Assembly: GCA_030583865.1 (NCBI GenBank)
Contig: CP129479.1
Location: forward strand, 1,128,744 to 1,192,743
Length of the DNA stretch: 64,000 bases
Direction: 5' to 3'
From: Thermodesulfobacteriota bacterium
GTDB lineage: Bacteria > Desulfobacterota > GWC2-55-46
The notes below the pieces were generated by a model. The model worked only from the letters and a program-made list of their open reading frames with translations. It was not told where the DNA came from and ran no database searches. A program made the position numbers and the translations under genes. Each line of letters opens with the position of its first letter. Within the stretch, counting starts at the first letter, position 1. Positions 1 through 8,422 of the stretch are shown here, one piece after another.

Positions 1-1
1 G

Positions 2-331
2 CTCGCCTGCAGGATAGCCGCCGAGCTCGGCGCCCACGTCGTCAAGACATACTACTGCGAGGACTTCGAGAAGGTAGTAAAGAGCTGCCCGGTGCCCATA
101 GTCATAGCCGGCGGCAAAAAGATACCCGAGAGGGAGGTGATCGACCTCTCCTATAACGCCGTCTCCAGGGGCGCCGTGGGCGTGGACATGGGGCGCAACA
201 TCTTCCAGTCCGAGCACCCGGTCGCCATGATAAAGACCGTAAGGGAGATAGTGCACAAGGACTTGAAGCCTGATAAGGCTTGGGACCTCTTCAATACCCT
301 GGCAGGCGAGAAGGAGACCGCCGCCCGTTGA
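2..331 (+). CDS. LsrF/DhnA-family class I aldolase or thiolase, C-terminal part
   Basis: Only the last ~109 residues are in the window; the 5' end lies to the left. The reading frame is open from base 2 and stops at 329-331. Segments such as [14 protein letters not shown] and [17 protein letters not shown] are, from memory, very close to the C-terminal half of E. coli LsrF (3-hydroxy-5-phosphonooxypentane-2,4-dione thiolase), a TIM-barrel enzyme of the DeoC/FbaB/LacD (DhnA) superfamily. The GGK and GVDMGRN segments form part of the phosphate-binding end of the barrel. The true substrate is uncertain: related proteins include archaeal-type fructose-bisphosphate aldolase and ADH synthase, and no other lsr gene is visible. 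Its stop overlaps the start of the next gene (TTGA), so the two are probably co-translated. Confidence 0.8.
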   Translation, partial: LACRIAAELGAHVVKTYYCEDFEKVVKSCPVPIVIAGGKKIPEREVIDLSYNAVSRGAVGVDMGRNIFQSEHPVAMIKTVREIVHKDLKPDKAWDLFNTLAGEKETAAR

Positions 332-1362
332 AGGCCGCCGTCTACTACAGCAACAGCGACATACGGATCGAGGAAAGGCCCGTCCCCTCCATAGGTCCCG
401 GAGAGGCGCTCGTGAGGATAGAGGCGAGCGGCATCTGCGGTAGCGACGTAATGGAGTGGTACAGGATAAAGAAGGCGCCGCTCGTCCTGGGGCACGAGAT
501 AGCCGGCACCATTGAAAAGACCGGCCCCGGCGTAAAGGGCTTCAAGCCCGGCGACCGTGTGACGGTCGCCCACCACGTGCCGTGCAATACGTGCAGGTAT
601 TGCCTGTCCGGGAACCATTCGGTCTGCGACACGCTCCGCTCGACCAACTTCGACCCGGGCGGATTTTGCGAGTTCGTGAGGGTCCCGGCCATAAACCTCG
701 ACAGGGGCACATTCGTCCTTCCGGACAATGTGAGCTCCGAGGACGCTACCTTCATCGAGCCGCTCGGCTGCGTTGTCCGGGCGTTCAGGTCGGCAAGGTT
801 CTCCCCCGGCATGAGCGTACTCGTAATCGGGAGCGGCATGTCCGGGCTCCTGCACATAAGGCTTGCGCGGGCCCTCGGCGCAGGTATGATAGCCGCCACT
901 GACATTAACGATTTTAGGCTCGATGCCGCTACCCGCTCGGGCGCGGACCTCGCGCTCGATGCGCGCACGGACGTGCCTGCAAGGATAAGGGAGGCCTTCG
1001 GAAGACCTGCCGACCTCGTCATAATATGCGCCGCAAGCGATCCGGCCATAACCCAGGGCCTAAAGAGCGTTGACCGGGGCGGCACTATCATCTTTTTCGC
1101 GCCCAAGGAGCCGGGCGGGACATACCCGCTCCCGCTATTCGACCTCTGGAGGGACAACATCACCATCGTCAATTCCTATGCCTCTCCGCCGTACGACACC
1201 CTCGTCGCCCTGGAGCTCATCGCCTCCGGAAGGGTCAGGGTCAACGACCTCATAACGCACAGGCTCGGCCTGGGTGAAGCGCAGGAAGGCTTCAGGGTCG
1301 TGGCCGGGGCAGGGGCCGGTGCCGGGGAATCGATAAAGGTCGTAATAGAGCCGCAGAGGTGA
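328..1362 (+). CDS. Zinc-dependent medium-chain alcohol/polyol dehydrogenase
   Basis: A 344-residue MDR-family dehydrogenase, NAD(P)-dependent. With the start at TTG 328, which overlaps the aldolase stop, the catalytic zinc ligands are Cys37 (ICGSD) and His56-Glu57 (LGHE). A structural zinc lobe has Cys86, Cys89, Cys92 and Cys100. The Rossmann motif is VIGSGMSG. The pattern fits sorbitol, threonine or butanediol dehydrogenases; the sequence does not fix the substrate. The ORF can be extended upstream to 280, but that would run far into the aldolase gene, and the overlap start is the natural one. The tight coupling suggests the dehydrogenase acts on the aldolase's substrate or product. The C-terminus has a short Gly/Ala run (GAGAGAGE). 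Confidence 0.85.
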   Translation: MKAAVYYSNSDIRIEERPVPSIGPGEALVRIEASGICGSDVMEWYRIKKAPLVLGHEIAGTIEKTGPGVKGFKPGDRVTVAHHVPCNTCRYCLSGNHSVCDTLRSTNFDPGGFCEFVRVPAINLDRGTFVLPDNVSSEDATFIEPLGCVVRAFRSARFSPGMSVLVIGSGMSGLLHIRLARALGAGMIAATDINDFRLDAATRSGADLALDARTDVPARIREAFGRPADLVIICAASDPAITQGLKSVDRGGTIIFFAPKEPGGTYPLPLFDLWRDNITIVNSYASPPYDTLVALELIASGRVRVNDLITHRLGLGEAQEGFRVVAGAGAGAGESIKVVIEPQR

Positions 1363-1384
1363 CGCGGATCCAGAGGAGTCTCCT

Positions 1385-2248
1385 TTGAAGAGGTTAGGCC
1401 TCATAGTCAAGGTAAGCAACCCCGAGGCGATAAAGCTCGCCGACAGGGTGGCGGACTGGGTCGTCGATAGGGGCGGCAAGGTCTTTACCGACGAGGGGCT
1501 GGCCCTCATGATAAAGAACGCCGTTGCGGTCCCGGTAAAGGACCTCCCCGCGAGTATCGACATGATGGTCGTGCTCGGCGGCGACGGCACCATGCTCCAC
1601 GCCGCCAGGCTCATAGACGGCAGGCGGGTCCCCATCCTCGGGGTGAACATGGGGAGCCTCGGCTTCCTCACCGCGATAACCGTCAAGGAGGTCTTCCCCG
1701 TCCTTGAAAGGATAGAGCGGGACGACTTCATACTCGAGGAGCGCATGCTCCTTTCGGTCGAGCACGCGAGGGACGAAAAGGTCCTCTCGACCCACAAGGT
1801 CCTGAACGACGCGGTCATAAAGGGCGAGAGCGCGAGGCTCGTAAGGCTCGAGACTCGCATGAACAGGGAATATGTCAACACCTACAGGGCCGACGGCCTC
1901 ATCGTGGCCACGCCTACCGGCTCGACGGCTTACTCACTCTCCGCCAACGGCCCCATACTATACCCGACGATACATTCCATAATAGTGGCCCCCATATGCC
2001 CCTTCAACCTCACGAACAGGCCGGTGGTCATACCGGACTGGATGACTGTCGACGTGACCGTGAGCCCGGAGCAGTCGAACATCGAGCTCATACTCGACGG
2101 CCAGGTGAACCTCCCGCTCGAGAGCGGCGACATGGTCAATATAAGGCGCGCCGGCGAGAGCGTCTATCTCGTGAGATACGACGGAAAGAGCTATTTCGAG
2201 ATACTCCGCGAGAGGCTTATGTGGGAGGTCGGCATGGTGAGGAGCTGA
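1385..2248 (+). CDS. nadK: NAD kinase
   Basis: A 287-residue NAD(+) kinase that phosphorylates NAD to NADP in the cytoplasm. The GGDGT motif is at residues 65-69, followed by the family's LNDAVI segment (usually LNE) and DGLIVATPTGSTAYSLSANG, the typical nucleotide-binding and substrate-binding blocks. Length is normal for the family. The start is TTG at 1385, preceded by GAGGAG about 8 bases upstream. It lies 22 bases after the dehydrogenase gene on the same strand. A family A repeat begins immediately after its stop codon, so this is probably a transcript boundary or processing point. Confidence 0.95.
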   Translation: MKRLGLIVKVSNPEAIKLADRVADWVVDRGGKVFTDEGLALMIKNAVAVPVKDLPASIDMMVVLGGDGTMLHAARLIDGRRVPILGVNMGSLGFLTAITVKEVFPVLERIERDDFILEERMLLSVEHARDEKVLSTHKVLNDAVIKGESARLVRLETRMNREYVNTYRADGLIVATPTGSTAYSLSANGPILYPTIHSIIVAPICPFNLTNRPVVIPDWMTVDVTVSPEQSNIELILDGQVNLPLESGDMVNIRRAGESVYLVRYDGKSYFEILRERLMWEVGMVRS

Positions 2249-2419
2249 AGGCATCCTCTGAAAAATTGATCTTTTGCCCGGACTCTGTGTAGTTACGGTA
2301 ATGAAAATGCTCACATATTGACATATATGCTCCGCTTTTTATTCACGGCCTTCCTTGATTGCGGGCAAAATCTCTAATTTTTTTTGAGGTTGCAAAAATC
2401 TCTAATTTTTCAGAGAGCC
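2249..2419 (+). repeat. Dispersed palindromic repeat family A, copy 1 (right end duplicated)
   Basis: A ~140-base imperfect palindrome shared with copies at 36981, 42519, 54661 and 56896 and a half copy at 43537. The outer arms are related to CTCTAAAAATTGATCTTTT and its complement. The inner arms flank a conserved core containing GCTCACATATT and CATATATGCTCCGC. In this copy the right-hand arm (AAATCTCTAATTTTT) occurs twice in tandem, at about 2366-2393 and 2394-2419. The element starts directly after the nadK stop and ends just before recN. Function unknown. Confidence 0.85.
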
Positions 2420-2434
2420 TTACGGGCCCGTTCT

Positions 2435-4171
2435 ATGCTGCTTGAACTGAGTATCAAGGACTTCGCCATAATCGAATCTCTTTCCATCGGGTTCGGCCCG
2501 GGCCTTAACATCTTCACGGGCTCGACCGGCGCGGGAAAGAGCATAATCATGGACGCGCTCGCGCTGGTGCTCGGCGACAGGGCCTCGGGCGACCTCATCC
2601 GCGAGGGCAGCGTTGAGGCGCAGGTCGAGGCCCTCTTCGACATCTCGGGCGTAAGGGGGAGCGGCCTTGACGACATGCTCGCCGAGGCGGGCTTCCAGGC
2701 CTCAGACGAGCTCCTTATAAAGAGGGTCGTCCAGCGTGCCGGAAGGAACAGGATATACATAAACGGGAGCCTCTCGACGCTTGTGACATTAACGGAAGTA
2801 GGGCGTAGGCTCATAGACATATACGGCCAGAGCGAGCACCAGTCCCTCGCGAGGTCTGACGAGCACGTAGAGGTGCTTGATTCGTTCGGAGGCCTTCTTG
2901 ATAAGCGCGCCCGCATGGCATCGGCATACAGGGAAACGGCAGAGGCGAGGCGCGAGCTTGAGAAGCTCATCGCGGACGCGAAGGGGGGAAGGGAGAGAAA
3001 GGAATTCCTTTCCTTTCAGCTGAACGAGCTGTCTGCAGCCGGCTTGAAGCCCGGCGAGGAAGAGGAGCTTAAGGGCCTCAGGGAGAGGCTCCAGTCAGTA
3101 GGGAAACTCAGGGAGGCTGCCGAATTCGCCGGGCGGGCCGTATACTCGGAATCCGGCTCTGTTACCGAGAGGCTCGGGGCTGTCGCAAGGTCCTTGAAGG
3201 AGGTCTCCGGGCTCGACGAGCGGCTTAAGGAGGCGGCGGCGAGGGTGGAGGCGAGCCTCATCGAGCTTGAGGACGCAGGCGCCTTTTTTCGGGACTACGC
3301 CTCCTCGATAGAGGCAGACCCCGATGCCCTGGAAACGGCCTCCGAAAGGCTCGACCTCATCGGCAGGCTCAAGAAGAAATACGGCGGAAGCGTCGGTGAG
3401 ATGCTCCTTAAAAAGGAAGCGCTGGAAAAGGAGCTCGGGCTTCTTGAGAATACGGACTTGAGGCAGGCGGAGCTCGAAGCCAGGTTCAATGCCGCGCATT
3501 CAAAGGCTGCCGTGATAGCCGGCGAGCTTAACGCCGGGAGGCTTGAGGCCGCAAGGGGGCTCAAGGCCAGTATAGAGGAAGAGCTTGCGAACCTCGGCAT
3601 GAAAGGCGCGGTCTTCGAGGTCCTCGTCGAGGAGGACAGGGGGCACGACGGAGGCCCGAGGCTAACGGAAAAGGGCGCTGACAAGGTGAGCTTCCATATA
3701 GCCGCCAACAAGGGCGAGGGCCTCAAGCCCCTCGCAAAAGTCGCTTCCGGAGGCGAGCTTTCGAGGATAATGCTCGCCATAAAGAGCGTAATATCCTCGG
3801 GCAGGGTCCCGACAATGGTCTTCGACGAGATAGATACGGGCGTAAGCGGCGCAATGGCCCAGGTCGTGGGGCTCAAGCTCAAAGAGGTGTCCAGGGCCAA
3901 CCAGGTGCTTTGCATAACGCACCTTCCGCAGGTCGCGGCCTTTGCCGACAGGCACTTCGCGGTATCGAAGGAGGCAGCGGGCGAAAGGACGGTCACCAGG
4001 GTCAGGGAGGTAACTGGCGACAGCAGGGTGGACGAGATATCCGCCATGCTCGGCGGCCTCAAGGTAACGGAAACAACGAAAAAGCACGCTTTGGAACTCA
4101 TTCAGGCTGCAGGCAAGCTCGCCAGGCCGGGCAAGGCGCTGAAAAAGCCTTCTGAGGGAAACTTTCTGTAG
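2435..4171 (+). CDS. recN: DNA repair ATPase RecN
   Basis: A 578-residue SMC-like ATPase acting in double-strand-break repair. Walker A GSTGAGKS is at residues 29-36. A long coiled-coil middle is rich in E, K, L and R. The ABC signature SGGELSR is near residue 438, and Walker B MVFDEIDTGVSG lies near residue 462. I chose ATG 2435 because translation from there gives the canonical MLLELSIKDFAIIE start; the upstream in-frame TTG (2384) lies inside a family A repeat. No strong Shine-Dalgarno sequence is visible. The stop codon and the last few residues (GNFL) fall inside a family C repeat, so the C-terminus seems to have been remodelled by that element. Confidence 0.95.
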   Translation: MLLELSIKDFAIIESLSIGFGPGLNIFTGSTGAGKSIIMDALALVLGDRASGDLIREGSVEAQVEALFDISGVRGSGLDDMLAEAGFQASDELLIKRVVQRAGRNRIYINGSLSTLVTLTEVGRRLIDIYGQSEHQSLARSDEHVEVLDSFGGLLDKRARMASAYRETAEARRELEKLIADAKGGRERKEFLSFQLNELSAAGLKPGEEEELKGLRERLQSVGKLREAAEFAGRAVYSESGSVTERLGAVARSLKEVSGLDERLKEAAARVEASLIELEDAGAFFRDYASSIEADPDALETASERLDLIGRLKKKYGGSVGEMLLKKEALEKELGLLENTDLRQAELEARFNAAHSKAAVIAGELNAGRLEAARGLKASIEEELANLGMKGAVFEVLVEEDRGHDGGPRLTEKGADKVSFHIAANKGEGLKPLAKVASGGELSRIMLAIKSVISSGRVPTMVFDEIDTGVSGAMAQVVGLKLKEVSRANQVLCITHLPQVAAFADRHFAVSKEAAGERTVTRVREVTGDSRVDEISAMLGGLKVTETTKKHALELIQAAGKLARPGKALKKPSEGNFL

Positions 4172-4316
4172 AAAGGTTTCCCCCAGACACCTTCAAAGAC
4201 TTTTGTTCCTGAGCGGGCCCCCCTTTTAGGGGGGGCGCTCAGGAAGAACTGAAAGTTTTTGGAGAGAGTTTGAGAGGAACTTTTTACAAAAAGTTCCTCT
4301 CAAAAAGCGCTTTTCG
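4156..4316 (+). repeat. Dispersed multi-hairpin repeat family C, copy 1
   Basis: Shares long near-identical stretches with 60397-60622. Three hairpins can be drawn. The first is GGGAAACTTTC with GAAAGGTTTCCC. The second is CCTGAGCG with CGCTCAGG around a run of C and G. The third is GAGAGGAACTTTTT with AAAAAGTTCCTCTC. The recN stop TAG (4169-4171) lies in the loop of the first hairpin. Confidence 0.85.
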
Positions 4317-4363
4317 GCACTTTGCCGGGCGCGCAGGGCCGCACAGGAGGAAAAAGGGTAGAA

Positions 4364-4855
4364 TTGGTAAGGAAGGCGCTTCTTTCGGACGTAGAGAGCA
4401 TACACCAGATAGTCGAGGCGTTTGCCAGGCGGGGCATAATGCTCCACAGGTCGGCCTCGGACATCTGCGCGACGCTGAGGGACTTTTTCGTATACGAGGA
4501 GGGCGGGAAGATACTCGGGACCTGCGCCCTGCATATTGCTTCGCCGGAGATGGGCGAGGTGAGGTCGCTTGCCGTAAGGAGCGGGCACACCGGCAGGGGC
4601 ATAGGGACCAAGCTCGTGACCGCCTGCCTTGAAGAGGCCGTTGAGCTTGGATTAAGGAGGGTGTTCGCGCTCACCTACAAGCCGGGGTTCTTCAAGAAGC
4701 TCAGGTTCAAGTGCATAAGCAAGGAGGTACTGCCGCACAAGATATGGGGCGACTGCATAAAATGCGTGAAGTTCCCGAACTGCGACGAAATAGCCGTCAT
4801 AATCGAGCTCGCGGAAGGGCCGCGGGAAAGGGGGCAGCGTGAAGGGATTTCTTGA
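4364..4855 (+). CDS. argA: GNAT acetyltransferase, short N-acetylglutamate synthase type
   Basis: A 163-residue GNAT-fold protein, best matched by memory to the short stand-alone N-acetylglutamate synthases (first step of arginine synthesis: acetyl-CoA plus glutamate). The acetyl-CoA loop appears as SGHTGRGIGTKLV. The C-terminal motif LPHKIWGDCIKC...FPNCDEIAV, with its Cys residues, is characteristic of this subgroup. I favour TTG 4364, 13 bases after AGGAGG (4345-4350); the ORF stays open to 4322, but the upstream part touches the repeat. ArgJ at 11157 also makes N-acetylglutamate, consistent with a cyclic arginine pathway. The gene symbol is tentative. It overlaps the next gene by 17 bases. 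Confidence 0.78.
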   Translation: MVRKALLSDVESIHQIVEAFARRGIMLHRSASDICATLRDFFVYEEGGKILGTCALHIASPEMGEVRSLAVRSGHTGRGIGTKLVTACLEEAVELGLRRVFALTYKPGFFKKLRFKCISKEVLPHKIWGDCIKCVKFPNCDEIAVIIELAEGPRERGQREGIS

Positions 4856-6200
4856 TGATGCCGGCGCGGAAGAGGCTATAGGGAGGCTCAGGAAGCTCCT
4901 CAAGGGCAGGGCGGACTCGTACGAAATATATTTCTCGCTACAGAAGGGCCTGGGTGTCGAGGCCAAAGACGGGGCTGTGGACGCGTTGAAGGCCCGGTCG
5001 AGCAGGGGCGTGGGCTTGCGTACCATATCCGGGAAGAGGCTCGGGTTCGCATTTACCAGCGTACTGTCAGAGAGCGCGCTCTTGGAGCTGGTCGATAGCG
5101 CTATTTCAGGTAGCAGGGAGGCTTCCGAGGACGAGTATCTGAAGCTCCCCCTGCCGCAGCAGGGCCTTTCAGAGGAAGACCTGGGGCTGTTTGACGGCTC
5201 GTTCGGGACGAGGCCGGAAGAGGACCTCATAAAGGCCGCGGTTGAGATAGAGGAGGCGGCACTCTCATTCGACAAGAGGGTAAAGCGGGTGAGGAAGGCC
5301 TCCTTTTCCGAGTCCCTGGGCGCGGGAAGGCTCGTCAACTCGAACGGGGTGGACATCGTCCATGCCGCAACATATTACAGCGGGAGCGTCACCGCAGTAG
5401 CCGAGGGCGACGGCGAGGCCCAGATGGGCTGGGAGATGGGGACCGGCCACAAGGGAGCTGACGTGGACAGCCGGATAATCGGCAGCAAGGCCGCGGAGAA
5501 CGCCGTCAAGCGCCTCGGGGCAAGGACCATAAAGACCACGAGGTGCGGCGCGATGATAGAGAATACCGTCGCCTGCGAGCTCCTCGAGGCCCTTGCCGGG
5601 TCGTTCCTCGGCGACGGCGTCATAAAGGGGAAATCCATGCTCATAGGGAAGAAGGGGAAGAAGGTGGCGTCGGGCGCGCTCAATATATTGGACGACGGGG
5701 TCTTGAGGGGCGGATGGGCCACCTCCGCCTTTGACGCCGAGGGCACCGCATCGAGGAAGACCGCGCTCGTCCTCGAAGGCGTATGCCAGGGCTATCTCTA
5801 CGACACCTACTGGGCCGGAAGGGCGGGTGCCGCTTCGACGGGCAACGCGGTGAGGGGCGGTTACAAGTCAACGCCCGGCATAGGCATAACGAACCTCTAT
5901 ATCGAAAAAGGCGCAAGGGGGTTCGAGACTCTCCTGAAGGAGCTCGGAAGCGGGCTTTTCATAACCGAGCTCCTGGGTGTGCATACAATCAACGCCGTAA
6001 GCGGGGATTTTTCGCTCGGGGCCGCCGGCTTCCGTGTGGAGAACGGGGAGGCGGCCTACCCTGTGAGGGGGATGGCCGTCTCCGGCAACCTGCTTGGGCT
6101 TTTCTCGAGCGTGGCCGAGTGCGCCTCGGACCTGAGGTTCATAGGGTCCATCGGCGCTCCCAGCCTGCTGGTCGATGAAATCGAGGCGAGCGGAACATGA
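4839..6200 (+). CDS. pmbA: TldD/PmbA-family metalloprotease-associated protein (PmbA/TldE)
   Basis: A 453-residue member of the TldD/PmbA family. In E. coli the TldD-TldE (PmbA) heterodimer degrades unfolded peptides and matures microcin B17. This copy lacks the HExxxH zinc motif of TldD, so it is assigned to the PmbA/TldE side. The family's C-terminal blocks are present, for example GNAVRGGYKSTPGIGITNLY and ELLGVHTINAVSGDFSLG. It starts at GTG 4839 inside the end of the acetyltransferase gene and overlaps the next gene by ATGA. No tldD partner lies in the window, so it must be elsewhere if the heterodimer is formed. Confidence 0.9.
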   Translation: MKGFLDDAGAEEAIGRLRKLLKGRADSYEIYFSLQKGLGVEAKDGAVDALKARSSRGVGLRTISGKRLGFAFTSVLSESALLELVDSAISGSREASEDEYLKLPLPQQGLSEEDLGLFDGSFGTRPEEDLIKAAVEIEEAALSFDKRVKRVRKASFSESLGAGRLVNSNGVDIVHAATYYSGSVTAVAEGDGEAQMGWEMGTGHKGADVDSRIIGSKAAENAVKRLGARTIKTTRCGAMIENTVACELLEALAGSFLGDGVIKGKSMLIGKKGKKVASGALNILDDGVLRGGWATSAFDAEGTASRKTALVLEGVCQGYLYDTYWAGRAGAASTGNAVRGGYKSTPGIGITNLYIEKGARGFETLLKELGSGLFITELLGVHTINAVSGDFSLGAAGFRVENGEAAYPVRGMAVSGNLLGLFSSVAECASDLRFIGSIGAPSLLVDEIEASGT

Positions 6201-6874
6201 CTGACGTAAAGGAAGACGCAAGGAAGGTGAAGGAAGTCCTGGCCCTGAACCCGCTTTTCAAGGGCCTCGAGGACTTCTACATAACCGACCTCATCCCGAG
6301 GGCGGAATTAAGGTCGTGGCCCGGCGGCATCCAGGTAATCACGGAAGGCGACGAGGGCGACGCCGTATACTTCATCATCTCCGGCAAGGTGAAGGTCACG
6401 CTCTACGGCGAGGAAGGGCGAGAGATAGTGCTGGCGGTCCTGAAGAACGGAGACATGTTCGGCGAGATGTCGATAATGGACGACAAGCCCAGGTCCGCTA
6501 ACGTCGAGGCCGTTACCGACCTCTCCTGCCTGGTCATAAGCAAGTCCGCATTTCTGGAGTACCTCTCCAGGCACCACAAGGTATACATGAGGCTCTTCGC
6601 GTACCTTACGGGCAGGCTGAGGGAGGCGACGAGGAAGATAGGCGGGCTCGCGCTCCTGGACGTTTGCGGAAGGATCGCGCACACGCTCATCGGCATGGCG
6701 AACGCCGAGGGCTCCAGCGAAAAGGCCATAGCCATAGAGAGGCCCACCCACGAGGAGCTGGCCGCCATGATAGGCTCTTCCAGGGAAGTCGTGAGCAGGG
6801 CCCTCAAGAAGATGACCCAGGAGGGCTATATCAAGATAGAAAAAGGCAGGATACTCCTTTATCTCTCCGAGTGA
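6197..6874 (+). CDS. Crp/Fnr-family transcriptional regulator
   Basis: A 225-residue regulator. The N-terminal cyclic-nucleotide-binding beta-barrel (about residues 20-135) includes GDAVYFIISGKVKV and GDMFGEMSIMDDKPRSANVEA. A dimer helix follows, then a C-terminal winged HTH_Crp with THEELAAMIGSSREVVSRALKKM. The N-terminal cysteine set of oxygen-sensing FNR is absent, so it is a CRP-like or other effector-binding member; the ligand is unknown. The ATGA overlap with pmbA indicates translational coupling. No obvious target palindrome was identified. Confidence 0.92.
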   Translation: MTDVKEDARKVKEVLALNPLFKGLEDFYITDLIPRAELRSWPGGIQVITEGDEGDAVYFIISGKVKVTLYGEEGREIVLAVLKNGDMFGEMSIMDDKPRSANVEAVTDLSCLVISKSAFLEYLSRHHKVYMRLFAYLTGRLREATRKIGGLALLDVCGRIAHTLIGMANAEGSSEKAIAIERPTHEELAAMIGSSREVVSRALKKMTQEGYIKIEKGRILLYLSE

Positions 6875-7238
6875 CCCGGGTCACTGTCCAGGGCTGCCTG
6901 ATGAAGTATACTCATCCCGTGCCGCGGCCCGCCAGCGGGCTAAATAGCTTGACACTGGAGCGACGGGTATGCTAATCAATTTGCACTCGAAAAAGCACCC
7001 GCAATACCGGAATCCCCTGAGCCAGTACTTTTTATTCAAGTTTTTCCCTTGCGCGCCGATATGAACGGGCGGCGAAACACCGGGACCTTTCCCACCCGTT
7101 GAAAAGATTCCGGGCCGGAAAGGGCTCACCATGAGCGGCAGGCGTCCTTGGGCCGCGGCAATCACGCAATACGGCTTCAAGCCCTGGCTCTCCGGAAAAC
7201 CCCGGCAGAGCGAAAATCCTGGAAGGGAGGACCTCACG
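6875..7238. other. Intergenic region, 364 bases, no gene seen
   Basis: No plausible protein gene. It holds a possible sigma-70 promoter at 6949-6978 and a short GC-rich dyad (GCCCGCcaGCGGGC) near 6928. The ORF that begins at 7131 in this stretch is an upstream extension of the M23 peptidase gene and encodes low-quality sequence before the likely start. Confidence 0.5.
6949..6978 (+). promoter_or_regulatory. Possible sigma-70 promoter for the M23 peptidase gene
   Basis: TTGACA at 6949-6954, an 18-base spacer, and TAATCA at 6973-6978 with a TG one base ahead (extended -10). The -35 box is perfect and the -10 box is weak. Confidence 0.35.
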
Positions 7239-8159
7239 TTGGATAGGCGGTTTCTTACGCTCTTTGTCCTTGCGAACGACGCTTCCAAGCCGAGAAAGCT
7301 GAATATCCCCTTTAGATACCTCAAGGCCGCCGGAGCTCTTTCAGTCGTCTTTTCACTCGTCCTGGCCTTTATTGTGCTCGATTACATGAGGCTCAGGGTG
7401 AACCATGTCGAGTTCTCATCGCTCAAGAAGGAGAACGCCGAGCAGAAGGCAGTCCTCCAGGACTTCGCCTCCAAGATAAGCGGCCTCGAAAGCCAGCTCG
7501 CCAGGCTCAACCTCTTCGACAAGAAGATACGCATAATCGCCAATATCGAGAAGGACCCCAAGCCCGCCGGAGGCGCCGAGCAGGTGCTCGGCATGGGAGG
7601 AGATTCCTCTGTCGACGAGAGCGCGTTCCCGTCAGCCGGATCCAGGGTCGACGAGCTGGTCGAGAAGATGCGCTCCGATCTCCTGAACCTCGAATACCAG
7701 GCCGCCGAGCAGGAAGAGAGCTTCGTCGATCTCAACGACCACCTCGTGAAGAAGTCCGTCATGCTCGCCTCCACGCCTTCGATATGGCCGGCAAAAGGGT
7801 GGGTAACCTCCAGGTTCGGGAGCAGGATTTCCCCCTTCACAGGGGCGCCCCAGCACCATGCGGGCATGGACATAGCGAACAGCACGGGGACCCCGGTCAT
7901 CGCGTCGGCGGACGGGATAGTAGTCAAGGTAGCCAAGGAGGCGAACCTCGGCAGGGTCGTGGTCGTCTCGCATGGGTACGGGATAAAGACCACCTACGGG
8001 CACCTCGCCGAGACGGCGGTGGCCGTGGGCCAGAGGGTCAAGCGCGGAGCGAAGATAGGCGCAATCGGCAGCACTGGTCGTTCGACCGGTCCGCACCTCC
8101 ATTACGCCGTCTCCCTGAACGGGATAAACGTCAATCCTGAAAAGTACATACTCGATTGA
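7239..8159 (+). CDS. Membrane-anchored M23 (LytM) peptidoglycan endopeptidase
   Basis: A 306-residue envelope protein. One N-terminal membrane segment (about residues 20-48, KAAGALSVVFSLVLAFIVL) is followed by a coiled-coil region and a C-terminal M23 domain. The zinc motifs HAGMD (H-x3-D) and HLHY (HxH) are both intact, so it is likely a catalytically competent cell-wall hydrolase of the NlpD/EnvC/ShyA type. I chose TTG 7239 because GGGAGG sits 8 bases upstream (7225-7230) and the protein then starts just before the membrane helix; the ORF itself opens at 7131. A good intrinsic terminator follows. Confidence 0.9.
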   Translation: MDRRFLTLFVLANDASKPRKLNIPFRYLKAAGALSVVFSLVLAFIVLDYMRLRVNHVEFSSLKKENAEQKAVLQDFASKISGLESQLARLNLFDKKIRIIANIEKDPKPAGGAEQVLGMGGDSSVDESAFPSAGSRVDELVEKMRSDLLNLEYQAAEQEESFVDLNDHLVKKSVMLASTPSIWPAKGWVTSRFGSRISPFTGAPQHHAGMDIANSTGTPVIASADGIVVKVAKEANLGRVVVVSHGYGIKTTYGHLAETAVAVGQRVKRGAKIGAIGSTGRSTGPHLHYAVSLNGINVNPEKYILD

Positions 8160-8179
8160 ACCGGTCCACCAAGGCATGG

Positions 8180-8216
8180 AAGGCCCCCGGAGAGTTCCGC
8201 GGGGCCTTTTTATTTT
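8180..8216 (+). terminator. Rho-independent terminator after the M23 peptidase gene
   Basis: AAGGCCCCCGG and CCGCGGGGCCTT form a GC-rich stem with one bulge, followed by TTTTTATTTT. Confidence 0.88.
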
Positions 8217-8272
8217 GCCTGGAAGCCGCTCCGCGCTTTTAAAAATGATTTCGGCCAGTGTGGAAATATTGT

Positions 8273-8292
8273 TATAATTATGCTATTATAAT
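8273..8292 (+). promoter_or_regulatory. Possible secA promoter region
   Basis: Two TATAAT hexamers (8273-8278 and 8287-8292) lie in an AT-rich patch 130-150 bases before secA, downstream of the M23 terminator. No convincing -35 box could be assigned, so which hexamer is used is unclear. Confidence 0.35.
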
Positions 8293-8422
8293 TGTTTTCC
8301 GGACCAGGGCGAATCTGTGCCATAATAGCCGCTATATTGCGGATTTGATAAAGCGATATCCGGGCGGTTGCATAAGGGCGTTGAATCCCATGCCGCCCAA
8401 AAAATAGGAAAATCAGGGGAAT

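Noticed and set aside
2384-2434. Upstream extension of recN from TTG 2384
   Set aside because: The 17 extra codons are the right arm of a family A repeat, and similar peptides appear at other copies.
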